Source of the DNA: Candidatus Omnitrophota bacterium
GTDB taxonomy: Bacteria; Omnitrophota; Gorgyraeia; Gygaellales; Profunditerraquicolaceae
Direction of reading: 5' to 3'
DNA: 64,000 nt
NCBI GenBank assembly: GCA_030691865.1
Contig: JAUYDL010000041.1
Coordinates: 1-64,000, forward strand
Below, piece by piece: positions 6,779 through 14,696 of this stretch (the first letter of the stretch is position 1; every line of letters starts with the position of its first letter). The notes beneath the pieces were generated by a model. It was not told the origin of the DNA and did not search any database. It was given only the letters and a program-made list of their open reading frames with translations. Made by a program: the position numbers and the translations under genes.

Positions 6779-7224
6779 CCTATTTTTCTATCGATCTGAT
6801 TAATTAATTTTATTCTCCTTAAATACCTGCCCCCTAAAAACTTGGTATTTAGCCAGGCCCAAACCATTCTTTTGGCTAAATCCGCTTTTACAAATCCTGA
6901 ACCCAGAACCAAAACATTGCTGTCATTATGCTGACGGCTAAGTTTAGCTATTTTAAGATTATCGCAAAGTGCGGCGCGCACTCCCGGCAATCTGTTGGCC
7001 ACAATCGAATTCCCAACTCCGCTTTTACAGATAAGTATACCGCGCTTGGATTTGCCGCTTGAGATATTTTTAGCTAAATCATAAGCATGCACCGGATAAT
7101 CGCAGCGCTCTAAAGAATAGGTGCCTAAATCTTTTACGCTGATTGCCTTCTTTTGAAGATAGGCCTTTAATTTTTCTTTTAAAGTAAATCCGGCATGATC
7201 TGAGGCAATCAATAACTTGGTCAT
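6766..7224 (-). CDS. rpiB: Ribose-5-phosphate isomerase B
   Basis: A 152-residue RpiB/LacAB-family protein interconverting ribose 5-phosphate and ribulose 5-phosphate. N-terminal IASDHAGFTLK and YPVHAYDLA (for the more usual DYPDxA) are present, as are the catalytic Cys in ILICKSGVG, RAALCDN and the active-site HNDSNVLVLGS. The usual CGTGIG loop reads CKSGVG, an unusual substitution next to the catalytic Cys. The last residues GTRR and the stop codon come from an intercistronic repeat. It overlaps the fusion gene upstream by 4 nt. Ribose 5-phosphate feeds PRPP and purine synthesis, matching the neighbours. Confidence 0.9.
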   Translation of the reverse strand: MTKLLIASDHAGFTLKEKLKAYLQKKAISVKDLGTYSLERCDYPVHAYDLAKNISSGKSKRGILICKSGVGNSIVANRLPGVRAALCDNLKIAKLSRQHNDSNVLVLGSGFVKADLAKRMVWAWLNTKFLGGRYLRRIKLINQIDRKIGTRR

Positions 7225-8339
7225 AATATTTTACTTATCCTTTCTACGGCATCCTTAATCGTTAAAAAAGTATCCCGGTAAAACTCCGGAGAGCCCCCGA
7301 TAGGATCAGAGATATTCAAATTACTATCGTTTATTCTTGCCCCGTTAGAAACTTTTTCACTATTATTTATTATACCATTGTTTCTAATAAGGTTGACAAA
7401 TTCCTTTAATAAAAAAAGCCTATTTTTTGCCTCCGGAGCAAGCTGCAGGATTTTATCCTCATGCACATCCTCCATCATCAAAATAATATCTGACTGATCC
7501 ACTAATTCCCGGGTTACTCTTTGCGCGCGGTGCGCTGCCACATCAATACCCTCTTTGGCCAAGACCGCCAGCGTTCCCTCACTGGCACCCATGCCTGCCA
7601 GGGCCATTACTCCGGCGGAGGAGACCTGAATATCCGTTCTTTGTGTTTTAAGCAAAAGTTTCTTTAAATACGCCTCCGCCATGACCGAGCGGCAGGAGTT
7701 TCCCGCGCAAACAAAAAGCACGGTCTTGGATTTTATTACCGCCATGATCTCTTCATCCTTAATTGCCCCGCTCCTGGTTATCTGCGGCGGTTCAACGCTC
7801 AGGTCAACCACGGTAGATTCCAAGCCAACTTTAGTCAAGCCGGCATCAATGGCTAAATCCACCAGGCCATCCATATCTTTAATCGCTTGCTCAAAATTAG
7901 CCGGCGCCGGCTTATCTGAAATATTCGCAGAAGGACAAGCCAGGGGAACTCCTGACTGAGTGGTAATCGCTAAAGCAATTAGATTATCCGGCATACGTAA
8001 ACCCACTTTGCCCTGGCTGGCGGATTTTAATATCACGGTCAACGGGCCCGGCCAGAATTTATGCATCAATTTATAAGCGGCTACAGGAACCTCAACCGCC
8101 AACTCCTGCACTTTATGTTCCTGCGCTATCAGAATAGCAAAAGGCTTATCCTTAGGCCGATTTTTTATCTTATAAAGTCTCTGTAGCGCCTTTTCATTCA
8201 GGGCATTAGCCGCAATCCCGTAAACCGTCTCGGTAGGAATAATTACCAATCCGCCGTCAATTAAGACTTTGGCTGCCTGCCGGATAGATTCCTCCCGGGG
8301 AGACGAAGGATTGACTTTAATAATCTTTGTTAAACTCAT
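7221..8339 (-). CDS. Fusion: threonylcarbamoyl-AMP synthase (TsaC/Sua5) plus low-molecular-weight protein phosphatase
   Basis: A 372-residue two-domain protein. Residues 1-200 are a YrdC/Sua5 domain (GLVIIPTETVYGIAANA, KIKNRPKDKPFAILI, PLACPSANIS) that makes threonylcarbamoyl-AMP for the tRNA modification t6A. Residues 208-372 are a low-molecular-weight phosphatase with the P-loop VCAGNSCRS (C-x5-R) and a C-terminal DPIGGSPEFY carrying the general-acid Asp; closest in style to the YwlE arginine phosphatases. In Bacillus these are the separate genes ywlC and ywlE in the same rpiB-glyA neighbourhood, so the fusion joins existing neighbours. It has 4-nt overlaps on both sides, with purE and rpiB. 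The phosphatase substrate (arginine or tyrosine) is not decided by sequence. Confidence 0.9.
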   Translation of the reverse strand: MSLTKIIKVNPSSPREESIRQAAKVLIDGGLVIIPTETVYGIAANALNEKALQRLYKIKNRPKDKPFAILIAQEHKVQELAVEVPVAAYKLMHKFWPGPLTVILKSASQGKVGLRMPDNLIALAITTQSGVPLACPSANISDKPAPANFEQAIKDMDGLVDLAIDAGLTKVGLESTVVDLSVEPPQITRSGAIKDEEIMAVIKSKTVLFVCAGNSCRSVMAEAYLKKLLLKTQRTDIQVSSAGVMALAGMGASEGTLAVLAKEGIDVAAHRAQRVTRELVDQSDIILMMEDVHEDKILQLAPEAKNRLFLLKEFVNLIRNNGIINNSEKVSNGARINDSNLNISDPIGGSPEFYRDTFLTIKDAVERISKIL

Positions 8340-8818
8340 AACTTAATTTTAGTCTGTTTAATTTTAAGGCGCATCTTTTTTTTATAATTAATCAGCTTGG
8401 CGCTGATTTTAGTATCATTAATACCAAGTATAGCCAAAGCAAAAAGCGCGGCATTCTTTGCCCCCGCCTTACCAATAGACATGCAAGCCACGGGAATCCC
8501 CGGAGGCATCTGCACTGTCGATAAAAGAGAATCCAGGCCTTTTAAGTTTTTAGTTTCAATCGGTATCCCGATCACCGGTAAAGTGGTATGCGCAGCCACT
8601 ACACCAGCCAAAGCCGCGGACATTCCGGCGGCGGCAATAAAAACCTTTGTCCCTCTCTTCGGTGCTGTTTCCACATATTGGGCTACTTCATGCGGAGTCC
8701 GGTGCGCGGATAAAATCTTCAAATCAAAATCCACTTTAAATTCTTTTAAGATATTGATCGCTTCGGCTACTGTTTCTAAATCTGACTGGCTTCCCATAAG
8801 AATGCTTATTTCTTTCAT
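8336..8818 (-). CDS. purE: N5-carboxyaminoimidazole ribonucleotide mutase
   Basis: A 160-residue PurE. GSQSDLE near the N-terminus, SAHRTPHEV with the catalytic His, and AAAGMSAALAGVVAAHTTLPVIGIPI are all typical. It rearranges N5-CAIR to CAIR in purine synthesis. The class I (bacterial) type would need PurK, which is not in this window. The C-terminus has a Lys-rich tail (KKKMRLKIKQTKIK) beyond the usual end. GGAGG precedes the ATG. The end overlaps the TsaC-phosphatase fusion by 4 nt. Confidence 0.95.
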   Translation of the reverse strand: MKEISILMGSQSDLETVAEAINILKEFKVDFDLKILSAHRTPHEVAQYVETAPKRGTKVFIAAAGMSAALAGVVAAHTTLPVIGIPIETKNLKGLDSLLSTVQMPPGIPVACMSIGKAGAKNAALFALAILGINDTKISAKLINYKKKMRLKIKQTKIKL

Positions 8819-8835
8819 AAAAACCTCCTTAAAAT

Positions 8836-9987
8836 TTAATTTTCTCTCCCGGATGCTTTCTTTAATTTCTCCAGAAAGTCAAGCTCTACCTTCCCCCCTA
8901 ATGATTCTACTTTATGCACATCATCCCAAGCTTTAGCATATTCTTTCTTGGAATAATACGCTGATGCTCGATAATAGTAGGTCCTAGGAACTTTGGGTTC
9001 TAATTCTATGGCTACATTTAAATCTGAGATGGCACGATCGAAATCACCTTTCCCCTGATAAGTCAATCCTCGACAAAAGTAGGCGTAATTATTATTAGGA
9101 TTTAATTCTATGGCTTTAGCGAAATCAGATATGGCTTGCTCAAAACTACCCTTACCCTGATAGGCCACCCCTCGGTAGCTATAGGCTTGAGCATCATTTG
9201 GGTTTAATTCTATGGCTTTGGTGTGATCTAAAATTGCTTGATCAAAATTGCTTTTAACATCATAAGCTAATCCTCGGTCGCTGTAAGATCTAGCATCATT
9301 AGGACTTAATTCTATAGCTTTAGTAAAGTCTAAAATAGCTCTATCGAAATCACCCGCAGTTCTATAACTAATCCCCCGCTCGCGGTAGGATTCTGAAAAA
9401 TTAGGTTTTAATTCTATGGCTTTGGTGTAATCTAAGATAGCTTCTAAAAAGTTTCCTGTAGCGTTATGGGTAAGCCCCAGATTATAGTAAGACATATAAT
9501 CTTTGGGGTTTAATTCTATGGCTACACTTAAATCTGAGATGGCTTTTAAAAAGTTACCTTTAGTCTTATAGGTAACCCCGCGGTAAAAGTAGGCGTCGGA
9601 TTGATGAGGGTTTAATTCTATGGATTTGTTGAAGTCTGATATGGCTTGGTCAAAATTGCCTTTAGTATTATAGACAATTCCACGGCAATAGTAGGATCCA
9701 GCAAAATTAGGACTTATTTCTATGGCTTTGGTGTACTCTAAGATGGCCTGATCAAAATTGCCTTTAACATAATAAACCAACCCCCGGTTGTTGTAGGCTT
9801 TAGCAGCATTAGGTCTTAATTCTATGGCTTTAGTATAGTCAATTATTGCCTCATCATATTTTCCTGACGTAAAATTTTCCCCTCCTCTATCAAAAGCTTC
9901 TTGGGCAGTTTCCTGGGCATAAATATTAGCGAAAGCTAAAAATGTTGCCGCTAAAAATAAAACTCCGATTTTACTTTTATTCATCAT
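8836..9987 (-). CDS. Secreted tetratricopeptide-repeat protein
   Basis: A 383-residue protein. Residues 1-24 form a signal peptide (MMNKSK, a hydrophobic stretch, then ANIYAQE). The rest is about ten near-identical 34-residue TPR units, each with the pattern Y-x-x-RG-x-x-Y-x-x-KG-x-F-x-x-AI-x-D-x-x-KAIEL-x-P. Such solenoids mediate protein-protein contacts in the periplasm or on the outer membrane. The very regular repeats suggest recent internal duplication. It sits between purD and purE with short spacing, so it is probably co-transcribed, but no partner can be named. Confidence 0.85.
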   Translation of the reverse strand: MMNKSKIGVLFLAATFLAFANIYAQETAQEAFDRGGENFTSGKYDEAIIDYTKAIELRPNAAKAYNNRGLVYYVKGNFDQAILEYTKAIEISPNFAGSYYCRGIVYNTKGNFDQAISDFNKSIELNPHQSDAYFYRGVTYKTKGNFLKAISDLSVAIELNPKDYMSYYNLGLTHNATGNFLEAILDYTKAIELKPNFSESYRERGISYRTAGDFDRAILDFTKAIELSPNDARSYSDRGLAYDVKSNFDQAILDHTKAIELNPNDAQAYSYRGVAYQGKGSFEQAISDFAKAIELNPNNNYAYFCRGLTYQGKGDFDRAISDLNVAIELEPKVPRTYYYRASAYYSKKEYAKAWDDVHKVESLGGKVELDFLEKLKKASGREN

Positions 9988-9996
9988 AACTTTTTC

Positions 9997-11295
9997 CTAT
10001 CCTAAGGCCCTTCTACCGATATCCCGACGAAATTGCATTTCTTCAAATTTAATTTTCTCCACTGCCTGGTAGGTCTTATTTATCGCCTCTTTAATGGTTG
10101 TGCCTAATCCGGTTACCCCTAACACTCTTCCACCACTAGTTAAATATTCTTGCTCTTGCCTCTGGCCCACATCATTAATTATCCGTAGCTCTGTGCCGGC
10201 ATGAAAAACTACTACATCTTTTAATTTCTGTACGTCTTCTAAGCCGCTAATTACTTTTCCCTTTTTATAATCTCCCGGATAACCGCCAGCAGCGCAAACC
10301 ACACAAACGCAAGCGCGCCTGTCCCATTCTAAAGTACGAATCTTAGAAAGCTTTCCTACGCTAGCTGCCAGCATCACCTCTACTAAATCGGATTTTAACC
10401 TGGGTAAAATGGCCTGCGTCTCCGGATCGCCAAAACGCACATTGAATTCTAAAGCTTGCGGCCCCTCTTTAGTCAGCATTATACCGGCATATAATACTCC
10501 CCGGTAATCAATTCCTTCTTTAGCTAAGCCATCAATGGTACGGTGAATTATTTTATCCATCACTTCTTTTAAAATATCAACAGTAACGATTGGCGCAGGC
10601 GAATACGCGCCCATTCCCCCGGTATTTTCACCCTGGTCATGGTCAAATATTCTTTTATGATCCTGAGCTGAGGCCAAAGCCACCATTATTTTAGAATCTG
10701 TAATCACCAGAATTGAGGCCTCCTGGCCAATCAGGCACTCTTCAATAATTATCTTTTTGCCGGCATCGCCAAAAACTTTATCCTGCATCATCGAAGTCAC
10801 GGCATCCTTGGCTTCATCAACTGTTTTGGCCACCACCACCCCTTTACCCGCGGCTAAACCATCAGCTTTAACTACGCAAGGAGCGCCATTTACTTGGATA
10901 TATTTTTTTGCCGCATCCGGGCTATCAAAAACCTTAAAATCGGCAGTAGGTACTTTGTATTTAGCCATCAGCTCTTTGGAAAAAACTTTACTCGCCTCTA
11001 AATTTGCGGCTAATTTATTTGGCCCAAAAATTTTCAATCCGGCTTTGGTAAATTCATCAACCATACCTAAAGCTAAAGCCTTCTCCGGCCCCACCACGGT
11101 AAGATCAATTTTTTCTTTTCTGGCAAATTCCAGCAACCCGGCAATATCATCAGCTTTAATATCAATACATTCGGCAATCTGGCTAATTCCGCCGTTACCC
11201 GGAGCACAGAATAGCTTAGCGCACAATTTAGATTGCGCAATCTTCCAGACTAGCGCATGTTCTCTTCCACCAGAACCAACAACTAAAACTCGCAT
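9997..11295 (-). CDS. purD: Phosphoribosylamine-glycine ligase (GAR synthetase)
   Basis: A 432-residue PurD of standard length, joining phosphoribosylamine and glycine with ATP. N-terminal VVGSGGREHALVWKI, VVGPEKALALGMVDEF, the ATP-grasp loop KADGLAAGKGVVVA, GENTGGMGAYSPAP and NVRFGDPETQ are all present. Glycine can come from GlyA of the same block. It lies 9 nt after the TPR gene (in the leftward direction before it) and follows a yggT-type gene. Confidence 0.97.
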   Translation of the reverse strand: MRVLVVGSGGREHALVWKIAQSKLCAKLFCAPGNGGISQIAECIDIKADDIAGLLEFARKEKIDLTVVGPEKALALGMVDEFTKAGLKIFGPNKLAANLEASKVFSKELMAKYKVPTADFKVFDSPDAAKKYIQVNGAPCVVKADGLAAGKGVVVAKTVDEAKDAVTSMMQDKVFGDAGKKIIIEECLIGQEASILVITDSKIMVALASAQDHKRIFDHDQGENTGGMGAYSPAPIVTVDILKEVMDKIIHRTIDGLAKEGIDYRGVLYAGIMLTKEGPQALEFNVRFGDPETQAILPRLKSDLVEVMLAASVGKLSKIRTLEWDRRACVCVVCAAGGYPGDYKKGKVISGLEDVQKLKDVVVFHAGTELRIINDVGQRQEQEYLTSGGRVLGVTGLGTTIKEAINKTYQAVEKIKFEEMQFRRDIGRRALG

Positions 11296-11305
11296 TTATT
11301 TACCC

Positions 11306-11617
11306 TTATTTAAATCTTATCCACATACTAAGATCAAAAAGTGATTTTATCAAAAATGATTTTAAGAACATAACCGCAAGAATTACAATTATCGGTGAAA
11401 TATCAATCCCAAATGCGAAATTCAAAGGCAGACGCCTTCTTATCGGCTCTAAAATCGGATCAGTTGTTTTATAAAGAAACTGCACAATAGCGTTACCAGG
11501 ATCAGGATTTACCCAACTGATCAATGCGCGAATAATTACCAACCAATAGATTATGTTTAACAAAACATCCAGGATATTAGCTACTGCGGATATAAAATTA
11601 GAGGGAATAAACATCAT
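11306..11617 (-). CDS. YggT-family integral membrane protein
   Basis: A 103-residue protein with two hydrophobic segments (about 12-35 and 68-92) separated by the conserved YggT loop ISWVNPDPGNAIVQFLYKTTDPILEPIRR. The family is associated with cell division and envelope functions in other bacteria but has no defined reaction. It overlaps the ybaB-type gene by one base (ATG inside its stop) and precedes purD by 10 nt. Confidence 0.88.
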   Translation of the reverse strand: MMFIPSNFISAVANILDVLLNIIYWLVIIRALISWVNPDPGNAIVQFLYKTTDPILEPIRRRLPLNFAFGIDISPIIVILAVMFLKSFLIKSLFDLSMWIRFK

Positions 11618-11913
11618 TAAGTAAGCCCCGGTATATTAAATCCGGTAACATCCTTCATTTTTTGCGCTGCCACTTCCTGCGAGCGCTTAATTGCCCGGTT
11701 AAAGGTATCTTTTAATGAACTCGCCAGACGCCCCTTTTCTGATTCTCCAAGGTTATCTTTAATAACCACCTCTTTTATCTCCTGAGCACCGTTCATCGTA
11801 ATTTTCACCAAACCATCAGAGCTTTGGATATCAAAATTTGTATCCTCTAATGCGCGCTTGACCTCCTGCATCTTCTTCTGCATCTGGAATAACCCCTTCA
11901 TCTTATCAAACAT
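11617..11913 (-). CDS. YbaB/EbfC nucleoid-associated protein
   Basis: A 98-residue protein with the family layout: N-terminal helix MFDKMKGLFQMQKKMQEVKRAL, then three strands (VKITMNGAQEIKEVVI), then an amphipathic helix and a Gly/Pro tail (NIPGLT). These small dimers bind DNA and organise the nucleoid. The usual partners dnaX and recR are absent here; instead it is coupled to a yggT-type gene. Confidence 0.9.
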   Translation of the reverse strand: MFDKMKGLFQMQKKMQEVKRALEDTNFDIQSSDGLVKITMNGAQEIKEVVIKDNLGESEKGRLASSLKDTFNRAIKRSQEVAAQKMKDVTGFNIPGLT

Positions 11914-11923
11914 GGAAATCCTT

Positions 11924-12406
11924 TCATTTTATTGCAGGGTAAATTATCCTGGCGTTCTTGATCCCGCCTTTTTCCAGTGCTTCTATCATGGCACTAGCCC
12001 AAAGTATCGTTTCCTTTACCGGAAGGTCTACCGGCAAACCGGGAGTAGAAGAATTTGAACCTGCCAATACCTTCGTATTAATTCTGGTTTCATAACCATT
12101 AGGGTCTTTATAAGAAATATAGATCGAGGAAGTAGGCTTATTGGCAAAAAGCCCCCCAAGAGAATCTTCCCATTCCTGACCCGTGAGGCATTCCATCCTG
12201 ATCGGGTACATATCTTTTAGCTTCCTTACCGGGCTTAAAACATTTTCGCATGTTTCTTTATCAGAAACTTTGGTTATCGTGTTCATCAGGAATGCTGCAC
12301 CGCTGTCATTTTTAATCTGAACTTGCACAAAAGCATAGTAATTTTGCGCCCAACACCATGAAGTAAAAAAGAAAACTCCTAAAACAGCTAACAATATTTT
12401 TTTCAT
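11924..12406 (-). CDS. Hypothetical secreted protein
   Basis: A 160-residue protein with a clear signal peptide (MKKILLAVLGVFFFTSWCWAQ, cut probably after Ala-Gln). The mature part has two Cys (ETCENV and MECLTG) about 24 residues apart that could form a disulfide, and the strand IYISYKDPNGYETRI. I do not recognise the family. It lies 10 nt upstream of the ybaB-type gene and probably shares its transcript. Confidence 0.7.
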   Translation of the reverse strand: MKKILLAVLGVFFFTSWCWAQNYYAFVQVQIKNDSGAAFLMNTITKVSDKETCENVLSPVRKLKDMYPIRMECLTGQEWEDSLGGLFANKPTSSIYISYKDPNGYETRINTKVLAGSNSSTPGLPVDLPVKETILWASAMIEALEKGGIKNARIIYPAIK

Positions 12407-12418
12407 CTTATCTCATTA

Positions 12419-12478
12419 AGGAAACGGTCCCTTTTCTATTGTCCCTTTTTTAAGAAAACGGCCCCTTTTCTATTCTTA
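12419..12478 (-). repeat. Direct repeat AATAGAAAAGGGrCCGTTTyCTTAA, overlapping the vanZ end
   Basis: On the minus strand a 25-base unit occurs twice with two differences, separated by about ten bases. The first copy is inside the 3' end of the VanZ-like gene. The unit is related to the GGGGAC...GTCCCC hairpin family found at six other places in the window. Confidence 0.6.
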
Positions 12479-12822
12479 AACTTAATAACGATGTAGAAAC
12501 AAGTGATACCAATGCTATCAATCAAAACATCTTTAGTTGAGCAGTCCCTGCCCAGAACAAAATATTGATGGATCTCATCAGATATAGCATAAAAAACTGA
12601 AAAAGCAGCCGGGTACATAAAAAGACGAGAAACGTTCATATTGAATGAACCACTAAATGCCCTATATAAAAGAAAAGTGAAATAAAAATATTCAGCAATA
12701 TGGGCTATTTTTCTTAATAAAAAATCATATTCAAGATCTGTTCTTAAATCAGGAATACTTGAAAAGTAAAAAATAACCCCTGCCCAAACAACCACCGGAA
12801 CCCACAATCTAACAAGCTTCAC
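12436..12822 (-). CDS. VanZ-like membrane protein
   Basis: A 128-residue protein with hydrophobic segments near residues 5-20, 42-58, 68-85 and 100-112. The VanZ core reads LRKIAHIAEYFYF and YAISDEIHQYFVLGRDCSTKDVLIDSIG, with the conserved His, Asp, Glu and Arg residues. The founding member lowers teicoplanin sensitivity; most relatives are of unknown role. The last dozen residues (NRKGAVFLKKGQ) are encoded by a repeat, so the ancestral C-terminus was probably shorter. Confidence 0.8.
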   Translation of the reverse strand: MKLVRLWVPVVVWAGVIFYFSSIPDLRTDLEYDFLLRKIAHIAEYFYFTFLLYRAFSGSFNMNVSRLFMYPAAFSVFYAISDEIHQYFVLGRDCSTKDVLIDSIGITCFYIVIKFKNRKGAVFLKKGQ

Positions 12823-12908
12823 CAGATTACTCCTTTATTCTACGCAGGTTCTGTCAAGTTTTGCCTCACCACCCGCTAACATAGAACCATGTCCTACCTT
12901 ATTCACAC

Positions 12909-13355
12909 TTAAAAATTTTCTTTAAATATACGCGGAAAATGTAACCTGAAAAAATCTATAACTATCTCAATCTTCTCCTCAAAAGGTGAACGCTTACTAA
13001 TCTTTGTAAATTCCCCACTATCAAGCCAAATTCCACCGCAATTTTCGCAAAAATCAACAGAAACGCTCTTATTGCGGTCGCTAATCTTTCTAACCATTTT
13101 CTTGTTACTTTCACAACGAGGACAAATAACTTCTTTCTTATTTAAGTCTATTTCTTTTCTTAAATCATCATCTTTGAGTGGCTCAGTTTCTAAATCAAAC
13201 TCCACAGTATCAATTATTTCCTTGTTTACGAGCAATTCCAATTCATCTTTATCAAACCAAATACCCCCGCAAGCAAAACAAGTATCAACTACTATCGGTT
13301 CTTTACTGCCTATCTTTTTTTCTTTTAATATTCCCACACATTTTGGGCAATTCAT
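12909..13355 (-). CDS. Double zinc-ribbon protein (zf-TFIIB type)
   Basis: A 148-residue protein with two similar zinc ribbons: MNCPKC ... CFACGGIWFDKDELELL at 2-43, and VICPRC ... CENCGGIWLDSGEF at about 80-120. The CGGIW-hD-x-x-E signature is that of the zf-TFIIB family of bacterial proteins. I start at 13355, where AGGAGGT lies five to six bases upstream; a longer frame to 13436 adds residues without any such signal. Role unknown; these proteins probably act as metal-binding scaffolds. Confidence 0.8.
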   Translation of the reverse strand: MNCPKCVGILKEKKIGSKEPIVVDTCFACGGIWFDKDELELLVNKEIIDTVEFDLETEPLKDDDLRKEIDLNKKEVICPRCESNKKMVRKISDRNKSVSVDFCENCGGIWLDSGEFTKISKRSPFEEKIEIVIDFFRLHFPRIFKENF

Positions 13356-13446
13356 TTTATACCTCCTGACAACACAACCATCTTGATAATCTACCAAACT
13401 ATTCAGACTCCCCGCTTCTCCAATAATATTCATCAAAAGAAACCCT

Positions 13447-13917
13447 TTATTTATTGAAATTAAATTCTTTTTGCGGCAGCTTCTTTCTAATTAATTCTGC
13501 AATCTTATCAACAAACTCCTCAGCAGTCTTTAGGGCGTCTTTAGCTTCCTTTATTGAACAGGGAATTTCGGGTTCGTAAATAAACCTGTTTCTTTTCCTC
13601 CTCATAAAATCATAATCATTAATAAGTCTCTTAAAATCATCCCCTAAAACTAAACTTACAAACCTCACCACAGTTAAATGCTTGTCCTTTATATCCGGCC
13701 TAAACCCTTCAGCGAACATAAGCGCAAGCCCAGAACGCAGCATCGCATTATAAGCATAATTGAAAGCGCATTCTTCGTCTTGGCCTAAGTTTCTTTTAGT
13801 AGTCTTAAGATCAATGTAAGCGCGCTTTAGCAAATTCAAAATAGCTTTATAATCAAGAGGGCACCTCTTAATTAATCCGTCCTTAAGAAGAATTTCTTTT
13901 GATTCTTTATAACTCAT
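13447..13917 (-). CDS. HEPN-domain protein, toxin half of an MNT-HEPN pair
   Basis: A 156-residue all-helical protein. The HEPN RNase motif region reads FMRRKRNRFIYEPE (Arg109-Asn110 to Tyr114), where the usual R-x4-H ends in Tyr rather than His, as in some SAV_6107-like HEPN proteins. It overlaps the nucleotidyltransferase gene by 11 nt, the standard arrangement of MNT-HEPN toxin-antitoxin modules, in which the MNT partner inactivates the HEPN RNase by AMP transfer. The Tyr substitution could mean weakened RNase activity, or it could be the modified residue itself. Confidence 0.75.
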   Translation of the reverse strand: MSYKESKEILLKDGLIKRCPLDYKAILNLLKRAYIDLKTTKRNLGQDEECAFNYAYNAMLRSGLALMFAEGFRPDIKDKHLTVVRFVSLVLGDDFKRLINDYDFMRRKRNRFIYEPEIPCSIKEAKDALKTAEEFVDKIAELIRKKLPQKEFNFNK

Positions 13918-14482
13918 TTTCTTTGCCTATCAGCATTATCTTGGGCTTCTTTAATAAATCCGTAATAAAGCCGCCCTTGGCTCTCTTTTTCGCTTTATAC
14001 TCCTGCCAAGAGTAAGTAGTGGGATTAATTTCCCTTTTTAACCTCTTTTCTAAGCTGGAAATCTTCTCATTTAAAGAAGAGTTATCCTGGTCTCCGACAA
14101 TCATAAGGTCAATATCGCTGGCAGAATTTTCTTTTTTGGCAGCGAATGAACCATAGATAAAGGCTACTTTTATCCCTTTAATTAATAATAGTGAGCTTTT
14201 TAGAATTGCTTCTACGCCAACGGTTTTGGAAACAATGCTTTTTAATTCATTAAATAAAGGATGGTTTTGATTAAGAAAGTAATAAAGAAGATTGCCTACT
14301 TTTCTGGTATCAAATAAGTTATTCTCCTGGAATCTTATAAGTTCCCGGCGAATACTGCCGGCAGAATATCCTAATACACGCTGAAGTTCCCTCAGGTAAT
14401 ACTCCTGGGAAGGATTAGTAAAGAAAAGGGAAAGCAGCCCTTGCCTAATTTTAGATTTCGCGATATAAAAGCTATTTAGCAT
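13907..14482 (-). CDS. Nucleotidyltransferase (MNT) with N-terminal winged helix, antitoxin half
   Basis: A 191-residue protein from the ATG at 14482, chosen because GGAG lies just upstream and the promoter places the transcript start near 14497; the longer frame to 14593 would start before the promoter. Residues 5-75 form a winged helix (YYLRELQRVLGYSAGSIRRELIRF). Residues 105-130 carry the minimal nucleotidyltransferase motif GSFAA ... SDIDLMIVG (Asp123, Asp125). The DNA-binding domain, together with a 24-bp palindrome over the -10 box, indicates autoregulation. Confidence 0.85.
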   Translation of the reverse strand: MLNSFYIAKSKIRQGLLSLFFTNPSQEYYLRELQRVLGYSAGSIRRELIRFQENNLFDTRKVGNLLYYFLNQNHPLFNELKSIVSKTVGVEAILKSSLLLIKGIKVAFIYGSFAAKKENSASDIDLMIVGDQDNSSLNEKISSLEKRLKREINPTTYSWQEYKAKKRAKGGFITDLLKKPKIMLIGKENEL

Positions 14483-14492
14483 ATGAACTCCA

Positions 14493-14532
14493 TTTTGAGT
14501 ACAATTGTACTCAAAACAGGCTACATTGTCAA
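14493..14532 (-). promoter_or_regulatory. Sigma-70 promoter with a perfect 24-bp palindromic operator for the MNT-HEPN pair
   Basis: On the minus strand: TTGACA (14527-14532), a 17-nt spacer and TACAAT (14504-14509), an almost ideal promoter. A perfect palindrome with half-site TTTTGAGTACAA spans 14493-14516 and covers the -10 and the expected start site near 14497. Bound protein would block RNA polymerase. The natural candidate is the winged-helix domain of the MNT protein starting 11 nt downstream. Confidence 0.85.
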
Positions 14533-14550
14533 TAATAAACCGACGGGCCT

Positions 14551-14566
14551 TGCCTGCCGGCAGGCA
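14551..14566. repeat. REP-like palindrome TGCCTGCCGGCAGGCA
   Basis: A perfect 16-bp palindrome upstream of the MNT promoter. Variants of the CCTGCCTGCC theme recur at 24872-24891, 56090-56129 and inside the coding sequence at about 42970-42985. Confidence 0.65.
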
Positions 14567-14696
14567 GACTGTCGAGCCTTGTTTCCGCCGCACACCGCGG
14601 CTTTAAATCAACTCTCGCCCCCCCCGCTAAAACTATTTCTTACATAACTAACTGATGAATATAGGGTTACGTATACTGTCTATAAAACTATAAAAC

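Noticed and set aside
8836..9987. Regular about 102-base periodic similarity as a DNA repeat array
   Set aside because: It is explained by tandem 34-residue TPR units in the coding sequence.
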